Shown here in pieces: positions 54,550 through 63,793 of a stretch of DNA of 64,000 nt (position 1 is its first letter; every line of letters begins with the position of its first letter). Both the position numbers and the translations under genes were made by a program. The stretch spans positions 992,001 through 1,056,000 of the forward strand of contig NZ_LCTZ01000002.1 of NCBI RefSeq assembly GCF_001413955.1, in the 5' to 3' direction. The DNA comes from Flagellimonas eckloniae. Its GTDB lineage: Bacteria; Bacteroidota; Bacteroidia; Flavobacteriales; Flavobacteriaceae. The notes beneath the pieces are model-generated. The model was not told the DNA's origin. It ran no database searches and saw only the letters and a list, made by a program, of their open reading frames with translations.

Positions 54550-55896
54550 TCAATCTCTTAAATATTCCTTAATTCTTGGAATCAACAACAAATCTGTCTG
54601 CCTTCCATTTACATAACGAAAACCGTCTTTACCGTAGAAACCAGCTTCTTCCAACATAATCCGAATATCTCTTTTCCATTCCGGTATGTTGACTGTTGTA
54701 TTTAGTTCTATTGCATACACTGTATTTGGGTTAAGTGGATAGCTATCACCATCATCTTTCATGACCCCACCTTGCGAATCCCACATGCCAATTGTTGTTC
54801 CGGCTGAATGTCCATAGCTTCCCAATGGATGGGTATAAATTGCAGGTTGTAGGCCCTCATCTTTTGCTTCTTGTAGGGACTTGGACAAAATTTCGTTTCC
54901 TGTTCTTCCAGTAACCATATTTTGTGTTAAAAAGTCTTGGACTCGGTTCCCATCTTTCAATGCGTTTACTAAAAACATTGGTGCTTCTTTTTCGTTGGGT
55001 TTTAACACATAGGCCAGTTCCTGACAATCGGTATTTAGCCGTAAATAAGTAATTCCGAAATCACAATGCAGCAAATCACCAGGCTGAATAATCAAATCAT
55101 CTGGCCTACCGGAGAATGAATAGAGATGTCCAACAAGTTCTTCGCTTGTGCGTTGCACATCCACTGTAGGATGAAACCAGGTTTCCAACCCTAAATCCGT
55201 CACCTTTTGGCGCATCCACCACTCTACTTCTGTTGTGGTTGTAACGCCTGGGGTAATTACTTTTTCGGAAAAGGCTTCGGCAATAATATCGTGGGTAATA
55301 TCTACCAACTGATTGTAGGTTATCATTTCCCGTTCTGTACGTGTTTCAATCCACCGGACTGCCAATTGCTCCGCCGATATTACCTTAGAACGATATGCCT
55401 TGGGAAGATTTGCCATAAACTCATCATAATCAGTCTTATCCAAACCATCGGCAATATTATGATCTCTGGAAAAATTGAGCCCAATCTTTTTCGGGTTTCG
55501 CCCTTCAATAAGTTGCATTAGTCTTTTCCATTGATTGGGTTCTTTTTCTTTATCCCATGCAGATGCTATACTCTTGCCTACATTGTACCGGGCTACGGCC
55601 AGTTTATCAATAGTATTCTTCTCTTTATTTCGATAAAAGAGCAGTATTGTCCTTCGTCTTGCGTTCAACCAAGTGGCTGGTAGCATTGTTTTTAGCACTG
55701 GGTCTTCATTGTACTCTCGTGAAATTACAATCCACATGTCAATCTCGGTATGATCCATCAATTCTGGAAGCAGGGTGTTGAAGCGTTCTTCCAAAATTTC
55801 ATCTACAACTCGCGCACGCTCAGATTCTGGAAGAATTTGTTGTGCTACTAAAATTGGGGAAAGAAGAAGGAAAAAACAGCGTATAGAATTTTTCAT
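54550..55896 (-). CDS. M24 family metallopeptidase (Xaa-Pro aminopeptidase-like), exported
   Basis: A 448-residue protein with signal peptide (about 1-19). The pita-bread catalytic domain shows the metal ligands in order: LLHCDFGITYLRLNTDCQEL (two Asp), HPLGSYGHSAGT (His), VYAIELNTTV (Glu) and IMLEEAGF (Glu). The N-terminal creatinase-like domain (about 25-190) has MWIVISREYNEDP. Such enzymes remove the N-terminal residue before proline. The C-terminal RYVNGRQTDLLLIPR is characteristic of the Bacteroidota branch. Single-gene unit. Confidence 0.9.
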   Translation of the reverse strand: MKNSIRCFFLLLSPILVAQQILPESERARVVDEILEERFNTLLPELMDHTEIDMWIVISREYNEDPVLKTMLPATWLNARRRTILLFYRNKEKNTIDKLAVARYNVGKSIASAWDKEKEPNQWKRLMQLIEGRNPKKIGLNFSRDHNIADGLDKTDYDEFMANLPKAYRSKVISAEQLAVRWIETRTEREMITYNQLVDITHDIIAEAFSEKVITPGVTTTTEVEWWMRQKVTDLGLETWFHPTVDVQRTSEELVGHLYSFSGRPDDLIIQPGDLLHCDFGITYLRLNTDCQELAYVLKPNEKEAPMFLVNALKDGNRVQDFLTQNMVTGRTGNEILSKSLQEAKDEGLQPAIYTHPLGSYGHSAGTTIGMWDSQGGVMKDDGDSYPLNPNTVYAIELNTTVNIPEWKRDIRIMLEEAGFYGKDGFRYVNGRQTDLLLIPRIKEYLRD

Positions 55897-55932
55897 TTAA
55901 AATCTTTTCCTTGAAAATACGTCATTTTATGC

Positions 55933-55958
55933 ATAAAAAAAGTGCCCAAAGGCACTTT
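55933..55958 (-). terminator. Rho-independent terminator
   Basis: AAAGTGCC and GGCACTTT form an 8-bp stem with a 4-base loop, followed on the minus strand by a T-run. It closes the VWA-domain gene. Confidence 0.85.
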
Positions 55959-55961
55959 AAT

Positions 55962-58079
55962 TTACATACTGTCCATATACGATTTTACGAGCCGTACAAA
56001 CTCCGCTTTATATCCTTGTGGGTCATTTGCCATTCCATTTTCGGCTAAAACGATTACATCATTCAAAGTAGTAGTGTTTATATATTGAGATTTCCTTAAA
56101 TGAAGCCCAAACAGCGCAACTGATGCTGCAAAACTGAAGTCAGGAGAAATGGTTTCCATTTCATTTTCCAATACTTGATTTATCTCAGTGCTTACGGAGC
56201 CATCAGGTTTTTTATATCTGAATTTTACCGTTAAGAATTCATCTGGATTCCCTTTAATAATTGTATCGGAATATTTTAAATTATGTACTTCTTTAAGGTA
56301 AGGACTATCCACCCCAGATGGAATGACCTCATATAGTGCTGTTACCGTATGGCCACTCCCCAATTCCCCCGCATCTTTGGTGTCATCAATAAAATCTTCG
56401 TCATCCAACAATCTATTCTCATATCCTATCAATCTGTATCCTTTGACGGCTTGTGGGTTAAACTCAACCTGAATCTTCACGTCTTTGGCTATAGTGTATA
56501 ATGTCCCGCCAAACTCTTGCCCGAAAACCTTTTGTGCCTCTTGCATAGTATCAATGTATGCATGGTTGCCGTTACCCTTATCCGCAAGTTTTTCCATTTT
56601 GGAATCTTTGTAATTTCCCATTCCAAAACCCAAAACTGATAAGAATACTCCTGTTTTTCTTTTTTCCTCAATCAATTCAACCATGGCCTTATCACTTGAC
56701 GGACCTACATTGAAATCACCATCCGTAGCCAATATCACACGATTGTTTCCATTTTTAATAAAGTTCTTTTGTGCCAGTTTATAGGCAAGTTCAATACCTG
56801 CACCGCCGGCAGTTGACCCTCCTGATTCCAGGTTTTCCAAAGCATTTATTATTTCCTCCTTTTTGTTGCCGCGTGTTGGTTTTAAAACCTCACCAGCAGC
56901 ACCGGCATAAACAACAATAGCTACTTTGTCTTTTTCACGTAACTGATTTACCAAAAGCTTAAAAGCTGATTTTAATAAAGGTAATTTATTGGCGCTTCCC
57001 ATAGAACCGGATACATCTATTAAAAAAGTTAGGTTTGAAGGAGGTAATTCTTCATCAGTGTATGATTTTCCCTGCAATCCTATCCGCACCAATTTGGTAT
57101 TCATGTTCCAAGGGGTTTGTACAACTTCAGTGTTGATTGAAAATGGATGTTCTGTAGGTTGAGGGTAATCATAATTGAAGTAGTTTATCATTTCTTCAAC
57201 TTTGACTGCATCTACAGGAATCTGCTGACCATTGTTGATCATTCTTCTAACATTGCTATAGGAAGCCTTATCAACATCAACTGAAAATGTTGACAGAGGG
57301 CTTAGACTAACATGTTCAAACTTATTTTCGGTTATGTGGGCATAGTTTTCGTCATTCTGAATTTGATAATTTCCATTTTTGGTCGTTATTACCACACATC
57401 CGTTGCTTGCCGAAGAACCAAACAATTGTCTGGCTTTTGCTCCTTTATAAACATTTACTTTTTCTACTTCTTTTGGATTTATGTTAGAAATAACACTATT
57501 GTTCATTTTATGAATAGGCACCCCATCAACAATATATAATGGTTCTTTGCCTCTCTTAATAGAACCAACACCTCTAATTTTTATGTTAGCTGCAGTATTG
57601 GAAGTGACATTTTTGTTTGTTAACTGCACTCCAGCTACCTGACCTTGTAAAGCTTGTGAGATGGAATTGTGATAAGCCTTTTGTTTTTGTCTTTTAAGTT
57701 GCGCCTTAGAAGGTACTACACTAGTTACGGAAGCGGTCATGTTTTTCCTTTTAGTAGTTCCATAGCCAACAACAATTACTTCCTCAAGTGCCTGTATATC
57801 CTCTTCCATACTTACATTTATAATGTTGCTGATTCCAATTTTTATTTTTGAAGTTTTAAACCCGATATAGTTAAAAACCAATGTCTGTCCTTGATAGGCA
57901 TTAATACTGTACTTCCCATCAAAATCAGTTTGTGTACCTTGGGAAGTACCTTCAACCATTACGTTTACACCAGGTAAAGGTTGGTTGCTAGTATCAGTTA
58001 CCACTCCAGTAATAGTATTTGTTTGTGCAGTTACTTGGAATGTCGAGGATACGATAAAAAGAATGATTAAATTTTTCAT
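55962..58079 (-). CDS. TonB plug and YfbK-type VWA fusion protein
   Basis: A 705-residue exported protein: signal peptide (1-18), a carboxypeptidase-regulatory-like domain (about 22-95), a SusC-like plug region (about 98-240, EEVIVVGYGTTKRKNMTASV and IYVDGVPIH-like LYIVDGVPI), then a YfbK-type unit: N-terminal domain (STFSVDVDKASYSNVRRMI, about 265), VWA domain with intact MIDAS DVSGSMG (about 355) and a C-terminal DUF3520-like domain. The plug has no barrel. In other bacteria YfbK is a VWA protein without a plug. Inference: a cell-surface or periplasmic metal-ion-dependent adhesion module. Confidence 0.85.
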   Translation of the reverse strand: MKNLIILFIVSSTFQVTAQTNTITGVVTDTSNQPLPGVNVMVEGTSQGTQTDFDGKYSINAYQGQTLVFNYIGFKTSKIKIGISNIINVSMEEDIQALEEVIVVGYGTTKRKNMTASVTSVVPSKAQLKRQKQKAYHNSISQALQGQVAGVQLTNKNVTSNTAANIKIRGVGSIKRGKEPLYIVDGVPIHKMNNSVISNINPKEVEKVNVYKGAKARQLFGSSASNGCVVITTKNGNYQIQNDENYAHITENKFEHVSLSPLSTFSVDVDKASYSNVRRMINNGQQIPVDAVKVEEMINYFNYDYPQPTEHPFSINTEVVQTPWNMNTKLVRIGLQGKSYTDEELPPSNLTFLIDVSGSMGSANKLPLLKSAFKLLVNQLREKDKVAIVVYAGAAGEVLKPTRGNKKEEIINALENLESGGSTAGGAGIELAYKLAQKNFIKNGNNRVILATDGDFNVGPSSDKAMVELIEEKRKTGVFLSVLGFGMGNYKDSKMEKLADKGNGNHAYIDTMQEAQKVFGQEFGGTLYTIAKDVKIQVEFNPQAVKGYRLIGYENRLLDDEDFIDDTKDAGELGSGHTVTALYEVIPSGVDSPYLKEVHNLKYSDTIIKGNPDEFLTVKFRYKKPDGSVSTEINQVLENEMETISPDFSFAASVALFGLHLRKSQYINTTTLNDVIVLAENGMANDPQGYKAEFVRLVKSYMDSM

Positions 58080-58190
58080 AATTGAAGTGGTTTTTAGATT
58101 TACCGCTAACCTATTATCAATTACAAAATGAAAAAACCGGAAATTAGTTTAAGGGTATAATTTTAAAGTGAATGCTCCTTTTGAATGAGT

Positions 58191-59282
58191 TTATCCAAAT
58201 AAGGTTTCCATTGTTTTGGAACGATTTACCTTGTTGCTTTTAGTTTCAACAAAAGATGATATGGCATATATTTCTTTTGGAACCTCATACCTAGTTATTG
58301 AATCCAATGCTTTAATTTTTTGTAGTAGTTCTTCCTTGTCCAAATTTTCAACTTCTACCAATAAAACTAATTTCTGCCCTAACGCTTCATCTGGAATACC
58401 TGCTATAAAAAAACGGGACATGATGATTTTAGATAATTTTTCCTCTATTTGTTCTGGGATAAGTTTTACTCCTCCAGAATTTATGATCGAGTCATATCTC
58501 CCCAGCCATTTAAAATGGGTTTCATCAATAAGTTCAACTATATCATTGGTTACCACCTTTGCATTGGCAATGGTAGGCGCATCTATAACTAAGCAACCTC
58601 TTTCATCTGTTGAAACTTTTATGTTAGGCAGTGTATTGAAGTAGGTCTCGACTCCGCTCGACCTGACAGAGCTATCATCAATTCGTTTTACTGCAATATG
58701 GGTAATGGTCTCAGTCATTCCATACGTTTCAAATATATTGCTTGGAATGGAGTATAGCTTTTCTTTTAAATTAGACGAGATTGAAGCACCACCTATGATC
58801 AGTGTTTTTATTTGAGACAGTTTTTCCAAGGATTTTTCTGCTTGGAGAGGTACCATTGCAGAAAAGTCATATACTTTAGTAGTATTCGCCAAAGGTTCTG
58901 AAGATGGTTCCATATAGTCCAATTCCCAACCCAAAACCATAGCACGTACCAACATCATTTTTCCTGCAATTCCTGAACATGGCAAACAGAGCAATGCTTT
59001 CTTTCCAGAATCCATATTAAAATGGCTTCCGGTGGCCATTGCCGAATTGACCATATGCTCTTTTTTGAGCACGATTTTCTTTGGTTTTCCTGTTGAACCA
59101 GAGGTAAGAACTTCCAAAGTTGGAGATTCACTTATCCAATCCAATAAAAAGTCACCTATTAAACCTTCAAATGGTTTGCCTTCTTTTATAAGACTATATC
59201 CAATTTCCGGTAGCTCATCAATACTGTAATGGATTCCATTCAGTTTAAAATGTGGATGAATATTATGCCAGGTCGGATTCAT
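58191..59282 (-). CDS. menE: o-Succinylbenzoate-CoA ligase-like AMP-binding protein
   Basis: A 363-residue acyl-adenylate ligase, shorter than the usual 450-500 and typical of Bacteroidota MenE. Visible: the P-loop LTSGSTGKPKKIVLKKEHM (about residues 59-77), ETYGMTETITHIA, and the hinge region FKWLGRYDSIINSGGVKLIPEQIEEKL. MenE activates o-succinylbenzoate in menaquinone synthesis. The menC gene lies two genes upstream in the same operon, which supports the call. Its start overlaps the CPBP gene by 20 bases. A palindromic repeat at 58641-58668 lies in frame within it. Confidence 0.85.
   Translation of the reverse strand: MNPTWHNIHPHFKLNGIHYSIDELPEIGYSLIKEGKPFEGLIGDFLLDWISESPTLEVLTSGSTGKPKKIVLKKEHMVNSAMATGSHFNMDSGKKALLCLPCSGIAGKMMLVRAMVLGWELDYMEPSSEPLANTTKVYDFSAMVPLQAEKSLEKLSQIKTLIIGGASISSNLKEKLYSIPSNIFETYGMTETITHIAVKRIDDSSVRSSGVETYFNTLPNIKVSTDERGCLVIDAPTIANAKVVTNDIVELIDETHFKWLGRYDSIINSGGVKLIPEQIEEKLSKIIMSRFFIAGIPDEALGQKLVLLVEVENLDKEELLQKIKALDSITRYEVPKEIYAISSFVETKSNKVNRSKTMETLFG
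58641..58668. repeat. REP-like palindromic element inside menE
   Basis: AGGTCTCGA and TCGACCT flank CTCCGC, giving an imperfect palindrome, followed by TGACAG. It resembles a short repeat I recall from flavobacterial intergenic regions. Here it encodes residues about 205-214 (SVRSSGVETY) of MenE without disturbing the frame. Confidence 0.5.
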
Positions 59283-60201
59283 TCGCAGAAAGGGCTACAA
59301 ATTCATCCTTGCTCAGTACTTTACCAAACAATTTTTCATTCCAATTCTTCCAACCGTATTTTTTAGAAAAAAAGAACAATAGAATTGGAAAGACAACAAA
59401 AACGGGGATTAAAACATCCCAACCTAAAATAGGTTCAGAAATATCTCGATAGATAGAATCTGTTTGGAAAGCTGTCCAATCCGCAGTAACCAAAAGTGCG
59501 GTTATCAAATTATTAGCGGCGTGAAAACCAAGTGCCAATTCCAACCCTTCATCCATTAAAGTCAATATTCCTAAGAAAAAACCAGTTCCTATATAATAGA
59601 TCATAATGCCATAACCGAGTTTTTCCACTTCGGGGTTTGCAATGTGCATCAGCCCAAACAAAACTGAAGTCACCACCAAGGGTACCCATCTATTTTTAGC
59701 GAGAATTCCCAATCCTTGCATCATATGCCCCCTAAAAAGATACTCTTCAAAACTAGTTTGCATAGGAATCAAAAGGATTGCAATAATGGCCAGGGGTATA
59801 AATTTGGACATATTAAAATTGAAAACATAATCTTCAGGAGAAAAGTAAACGTCTATTAGCGTTAGCAAAATGGTTACACCTCCCCATAGCCCAAAGGCAA
59901 AGAAAATTCGTTTCCAATCAATCTTTTTTCTGGATGTTGTCAATGACGTAATGGATTGTCTATGGACAATGTATGTCCAACCTAAAACTATAAACAGGCC
60001 GACCGCCAATGGAGCCAATAGAATTATCAAAACTATATTGGAGCCCAGTTGGTCAATCATTTGCTGCATGGCATCCTCAACATTAATCGGAGAATTTATT
60101 GTAGCTATATAATTAAGTGCCATAAAGCCAATAAAACAGCTCGGAATAATAAAGTATTTCCAAATTCCTATGTCTCCTTTATACCCTTGTTCTATGTACA
60201 T
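59263..60201 (-). CDS. CPBP family intramembrane metalloprotease
   Basis: A 312-residue membrane protein with about eight helices. All three CPBP (Rce1/abortive-infection-like) motifs are present: FEEYLFRG (EExxxR), FGLMH (FxxxH) and LGFHAANNL (HxxxN). Such proteins are prenyl-endopeptidase relatives with roles in bacteriocin immunity or protein maturation; the target here is unknown. The gene lies between menC (10-base overlap) and menE (20-base overlap), so it is translationally embedded in the menaquinone operon. Confidence 0.9.
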   Translation of the reverse strand: MYIEQGYKGDIGIWKYFIIPSCFIGFMALNYIATINSPINVEDAMQQMIDQLGSNIVLIILLAPLAVGLFIVLGWTYIVHRQSITSLTTSRKKIDWKRIFFAFGLWGGVTILLTLIDVYFSPEDYVFNFNMSKFIPLAIIAILLIPMQTSFEEYLFRGHMMQGLGILAKNRWVPLVVTSVLFGLMHIANPEVEKLGYGIMIYYIGTGFFLGILTLMDEGLELALGFHAANNLITALLVTADWTAFQTDSIYRDISEPILGWDVLIPVFVVFPILLFFFSKKYGWKNWNEKLFGKVLSKDEFVALSANESDLA

Positions 60202-61244
60202 AAATGTTCTATTAAATTAGTCTTCCAGTTTTTCCCTTTTCGATAGTAAAGTTTTCCATTGGTAACTTCTAACGGGCTATCAATATTGTTTGTATATAAA
60301 CTACCAGTTCCAAGGCCTTGTGGCATAATGGTATTCAACGTGTATGTCCATTGCGAAATGGCGTTAAGCCCCACATTGCTTTCCAAAGCACTGGTCACCC
60401 ACCAATCTATATTATGCTTTTTTGCCAAACCTATCCATTCTTGCGAGCCACTAAAACCTCCAACCAAACTTGGTTTTAAAATAATGTATTGTGGTTGGAT
60501 TGTTTGTAGCAATCTCTCCTTTTCCGTTACATCATAAATACCAATTAATTCCTCGTCCAAAGCAATTGATAATGGGGTCTCTTTGCACAATTCCGCCATT
60601 AGATCCCATTGTTTGGGTTTAACGGGTTGCTCAATGGAGTGTATTTGATATTCTGATAATTGATGTAATTTTTCCAATGCATCCTCTTTAGAAAAAGCAC
60701 CATTTGCATCAACACGTAGCTCTATTTCCTCTTTAGTGAAATTGGAGCGAATCGTTTTTAGAATGGCTATTTCTTTTTTAAAATCAATAGCACCGATTTT
60801 CATTTTAATACAATCAAAACCATCTGTCAATTTCTGTTTCAATTGTTTGAGCATAAATGCTTCGTTGCCCATCCAAATTAAGCCATTTATTGAAATGGGC
60901 GATTCATTCCTGGTAAATTCCGAAGGAAACAATTCAAATGGGTTATCTGAATTTAAAGACAAAAAAGCCTGCTCTATACCAAATTGAATGGATGGAAATT
61001 CTTTTAGTTCCTTCAATAATGCTGTCTTGCCCAGCCCAATATTTGCACAGACCCAAGAAAGCTTGGATTCATAGTTGGGAACATCATCACAACTTAAACC
61101 TTTTAGAATACCACATTCACCTAATCCGAAATTAGTATCATCTTCAAGAATAAGAAACCACGTTTCCTTTTCGGTCATTACACCGCGTGATGTTCCGCTA
61201 GGTATTTTGAAATTAAGAATGTACTTTTTATAGGTAGCCTTCAT
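60192..61244 (-). CDS. menC: o-Succinylbenzoate synthase-like enolase-superfamily enzyme
   Basis: A 350-residue enolase-superfamily protein. Visible: catalytic Lys in CIKMKIGAIDF (about residue 147), metal ligands Asp in RVDANGAF (about 177), Glu in SIEQPV (about 203) and Asp in ALDEELIG (about 228), and the second Lys in IILKPSLVGG (about 255). This is the full constellation for o-succinylbenzoate synthase or dipeptide epimerase; the operon with menE favours OSBS. The N-terminus (GTSRGVMTEKETWFL) fits the family capping domain. First gene of menC-CPBP-menE. Confidence 0.88.
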   Translation of the reverse strand: MKATYKKYILNFKIPSGTSRGVMTEKETWFLILEDDTNFGLGECGILKGLSCDDVPNYESKLSWVCANIGLGKTALLKELKEFPSIQFGIEQAFLSLNSDNPFELFPSEFTRNESPISINGLIWMGNEAFMLKQLKQKLTDGFDCIKMKIGAIDFKKEIAILKTIRSNFTKEEIELRVDANGAFSKEDALEKLHQLSEYQIHSIEQPVKPKQWDLMAELCKETPLSIALDEELIGIYDVTEKERLLQTIQPQYIILKPSLVGGFSGSQEWIGLAKKHNIDWWVTSALESNVGLNAISQWTYTLNTIMPQGLGTGSLYTNNIDSPLEVTNGKLYYRKGKNWKTNLIEHLCT

Positions 61245-61343
61245 CCAATAGCTCCAAATTTAGTCATATTTTAAATCTAAAATACAGGATAGCCTACCAA
61301 TTATAGGAATACAGAGTTAGTCAAAAAGAGTTAGAGAAATAAA

Positions 61344-63305
61344 TCAGTTGAAATTAAACCAAAAGCGCACACCTTCGCTTGCTTTGTCTATGTTTAATTT
61401 GGATTGTAGTTGATTAACGAGTCTATTCATCAATCGAATCCCCATTGAGGAGTGGGTGCGTTCTTCAGTATCTTCCGGAAGTCCTATACCATTGTCCGTA
61501 TATTCAAAATAACCTTGGTCTCCATTTTTGCGTAGATGGATATATATTTTGCCGTTCTCATCATTTTCTGGAAAGGCGTACTTAAAGGAGTTTGAAACCA
61601 GCTCGTTCAAAATTAAACCAAATGGAATGGCTCTATCAATGTCCAATTCCGTTCCTTCGGCGTCAATGGTTATGCTGATATTATGTCCGCCCTTTTTATA
61701 AACTGATTGTACACTGTTGATCAAGCTCTCTATGTATCCCTGCATCTCTATCACAGATAAATCATCATTCTGATAGAGCTTTTGGTGAATCAAGGCCATA
61801 GCCTTTACCCTACTCTTCCCTTCTTCCAAAGCCTCTATCGCAGATTTACTTCGGGTATTTTTAGTCTGTAAGCTTAATAAACTGGAGACCATTTGAAGGT
61901 TATTCTTGACCCTATGGTGAATCTCTTTGAGCAACGAATCTTTTTCCACCAAAGCATTTTCAATAATATGCTTCTGCTCGGCAATCAAACGTTGGTTCTT
62001 TATACTTTTTAAATAGGCATAAACCAATCCCGCAAAACCCAAAAGTGTGAAAATCAAGGAAATAAATACAAGGTTTATTCGCTCGTCCTTAGCTTTCATC
62101 TCACTGCGGGCAAGTTCATTTATTCTTTTTTGCTCGTCTATCAACCGTTGGGAGTTCACCAAATCTTCATTGGCAACAATGGTAACCAGTTGTTGTTTTA
62201 TTAAAGAGGATTGCTTTTTGTTCAGGGAATCTTTTATCCGCTCATTCCGCTTATAATACATCGCTGCATTCTTAAAACTCTCTACTTTATCATAATACGC
62301 CGCCAATAAACTATTGCGCTTAATGTTTTGAAGAATACTGATGTTCTCAAAATCTATATCCAAGTTTTTCTTGGCCTCACTGAATCTTTCCAGTTGTAAA
62401 TTGGCATCAGATAGATTTAAAGTGTTTTCTATTACTTCACTTTTATGGGCCTTCTTAGAGGAAGAACTCAAAATCTCTATACTCTTCTCAAGTAACGGTA
62501 TTGCTTCCTCATATTCATTTAACTGCACATGACATTTTCCAATGTTCCCTTCGATCTCAGCTTTTAAGAGGTCACTTTCAAAAAGCTGTTCCTCTGTTTT
62601 TTGTTTGGAAATATCATTGATAAAAACATCTAAATAGGCTTTTGCTTTTTTTAGCTCACTTAATGCCGTTGGTGCAGAATTGTCCAATCGCAAATAATTC
62701 CCAACCTTGCTATGATATATCGCCAGACCATATGAATCATTATCAGCAATGGTAGGCTTAACTTCCATTATATATTGATTTCTAGCCTTTCTGTGTAGGC
62801 CTAGGTTGCTATAGATATCGTAAAAAGCAACATTCTCGGTGAAGCCAAGTTCCCGCTTTTCCTTTCTGATTTCTATTTGCTTGTCGTATAATTGAAGATT
62901 GGCATAGTTATCATCCAAAACATTCAGGACAATCTTTTTAGAGGTTGAATCCAAGGAGTCTTTCGCTGAATATAGTTCCTTTGCCAAAGCGGTACTCTTG
63001 TCATATTCTCCCAAGTCATTATACACTTGGGTCTGCATAAGCTTGTAAAGTTGTATAGCAGCCGTATCCTTGAGTTTTTGAGCGTTGGAGAGATACACTT
63101 TAATGGTATCCAACCAATCATAGGCCGAGTTTACATTATATCTGTTTACAGCGTTGAAAAAAACATCGAACCGATCTTGGGGGACATTGGTATTTTGAAA
63201 CTCCGTTAACGTACTACCTTCATCGTTTTGTGTTGATTGGGCAGATACATTCAATACTAGAACGCAACACAATATTGATACGATTTTTTTGAGGTTGTGC
63301 ATCAT
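61344..63305 (-). CDS. TPR sensor histidine kinase (HisKA_2 type)
   Basis: A 653-residue protein: signal peptide (about 1-23), an N-terminal periplasmic TPR-like helical region (about 45-395), one membrane helix (about 406-430), a coiled linker, the HisKA_2 phosphoacceptor motif EIHHRVKNNLQMVSSLLSLQ (His about 461) and an HATPase_c domain (LILNELVSNSFKYAF, YTDNGIGLPED, SMGIRLMNRLV). It lacks a receiver domain. The upstream gene is a LytTR response regulator, the usual partner of this class. Input signal unknown. It is preceded by 488 non-coding bases containing direct repeats. Confidence 0.92.
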   Translation of the reverse strand: MMHNLKKIVSILCCVLVLNVSAQSTQNDEGSTLTEFQNTNVPQDRFDVFFNAVNRYNVNSAYDWLDTIKVYLSNAQKLKDTAAIQLYKLMQTQVYNDLGEYDKSTALAKELYSAKDSLDSTSKKIVLNVLDDNYANLQLYDKQIEIRKEKRELGFTENVAFYDIYSNLGLHRKARNQYIMEVKPTIADNDSYGLAIYHSKVGNYLRLDNSAPTALSELKKAKAYLDVFINDISKQKTEEQLFESDLLKAEIEGNIGKCHVQLNEYEEAIPLLEKSIEILSSSSKKAHKSEVIENTLNLSDANLQLERFSEAKKNLDIDFENISILQNIKRNSLLAAYYDKVESFKNAAMYYKRNERIKDSLNKKQSSLIKQQLVTIVANEDLVNSQRLIDEQKRINELARSEMKAKDERINLVFISLIFTLLGFAGLVYAYLKSIKNQRLIAEQKHIIENALVEKDSLLKEIHHRVKNNLQMVSSLLSLQTKNTRSKSAIEALEEGKSRVKAMALIHQKLYQNDDLSVIEMQGYIESLINSVQSVYKKGGHNISITIDAEGTELDIDRAIPFGLILNELVSNSFKYAFPENDENGKIYIHLRKNGDQGYFEYTDNGIGLPEDTEERTHSSMGIRLMNRLVNQLQSKLNIDKASEGVRFWFNFN

Positions 63306-63451
63306 TAATTTAATCGGTGCTAATACGAAAGATTTGAAATTTTGTGATTTAATCGTTTTATGATTGTTGTTTTTCGTTCCTATAATCTTCTATATAAAGA
63401 ACGCTAGTTTAGCATCAAAATTAAATCCATTCTAAAAGAGTTATTCAGTAT

Positions 63452-63483
63452 TGTTGTGAAAGTGCCGATTTCTGTTGTGAAAG
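63452..63483. promoter_or_regulatory. Direct repeats TGTTGTGAAAG, period 21 bp
   Basis: Two perfect copies of TGTTGTGAAAG (63452-63462 and 63473-63483) are offset by exactly 21 bases, two helical turns. LytTR regulators bind paired direct repeats with 21-22 bp periods. They lie about 150 bases upstream of the histidine kinase start, so autoregulation by the neighbouring LytTR protein is plausible. Confidence 0.4.
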
Positions 63484-63567
63484 CTATTTAAGAGTATGTA
63501 AAAAAGCTTTTTATCGGTGTTTTGTGCATTTCATGGAACTGAACTGTTTGAAAAGAGGGCATTTACT

Positions 63568-63600
63568 AAAAAAGGCCTTGCCAAATTGACAAGACCCTTT
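63568..63600. terminator. Terminator-like hairpin of uncertain owner
   Basis: AAAAGGCCTTG and CAAGACCCTTTT form an imperfect stem across about 9 bases, with T-rich tails mainly on the minus strand. No gene ends at it, so it could close a small RNA or be an attenuator of the histidine kinase leader. Confidence 0.4.
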
Positions 63601-63740
63601 TACGAGAACACTATATGAAAATGAAAAAATTTACTTTTTGAATTAATAACACTGCTAATGTACAGGCATCCTTGCCCAGTAGAAAAATATTGTTGTGAAC
63701 TGGATAAAAGTTGTGGTTATTTTTCTATTTGACATTATTT

Positions 63741-63770
63741 CATAAAAAAAAGTGCCCTAAAGCACTTTTT
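63741..63770 (-). terminator. Rho-independent terminator of the LytTR gene
   Basis: AAAAAGTGC and GCACTTTTT form a 9-bp stem with a 6-base loop, followed by T-run on the minus strand, 24 bases after the LytTR stop. Confidence 0.8.
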
Positions 63771-63793
63771 ATATCGTTACATTGATTTTACTA

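Larger units (their letters stand above)
63306..63793. other. Long intergenic region between LytTR regulator and histidine kinase
   Basis: No credible gene is seen in 488 bases. It contains a terminator for the LytTR gene (63741-63770), a second hairpin (63568-63600), and the 11-base direct repeats near 63452. An 8-codon frame at 63615 (MKMKKFTF) is too short to call. Confidence 0.6.
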
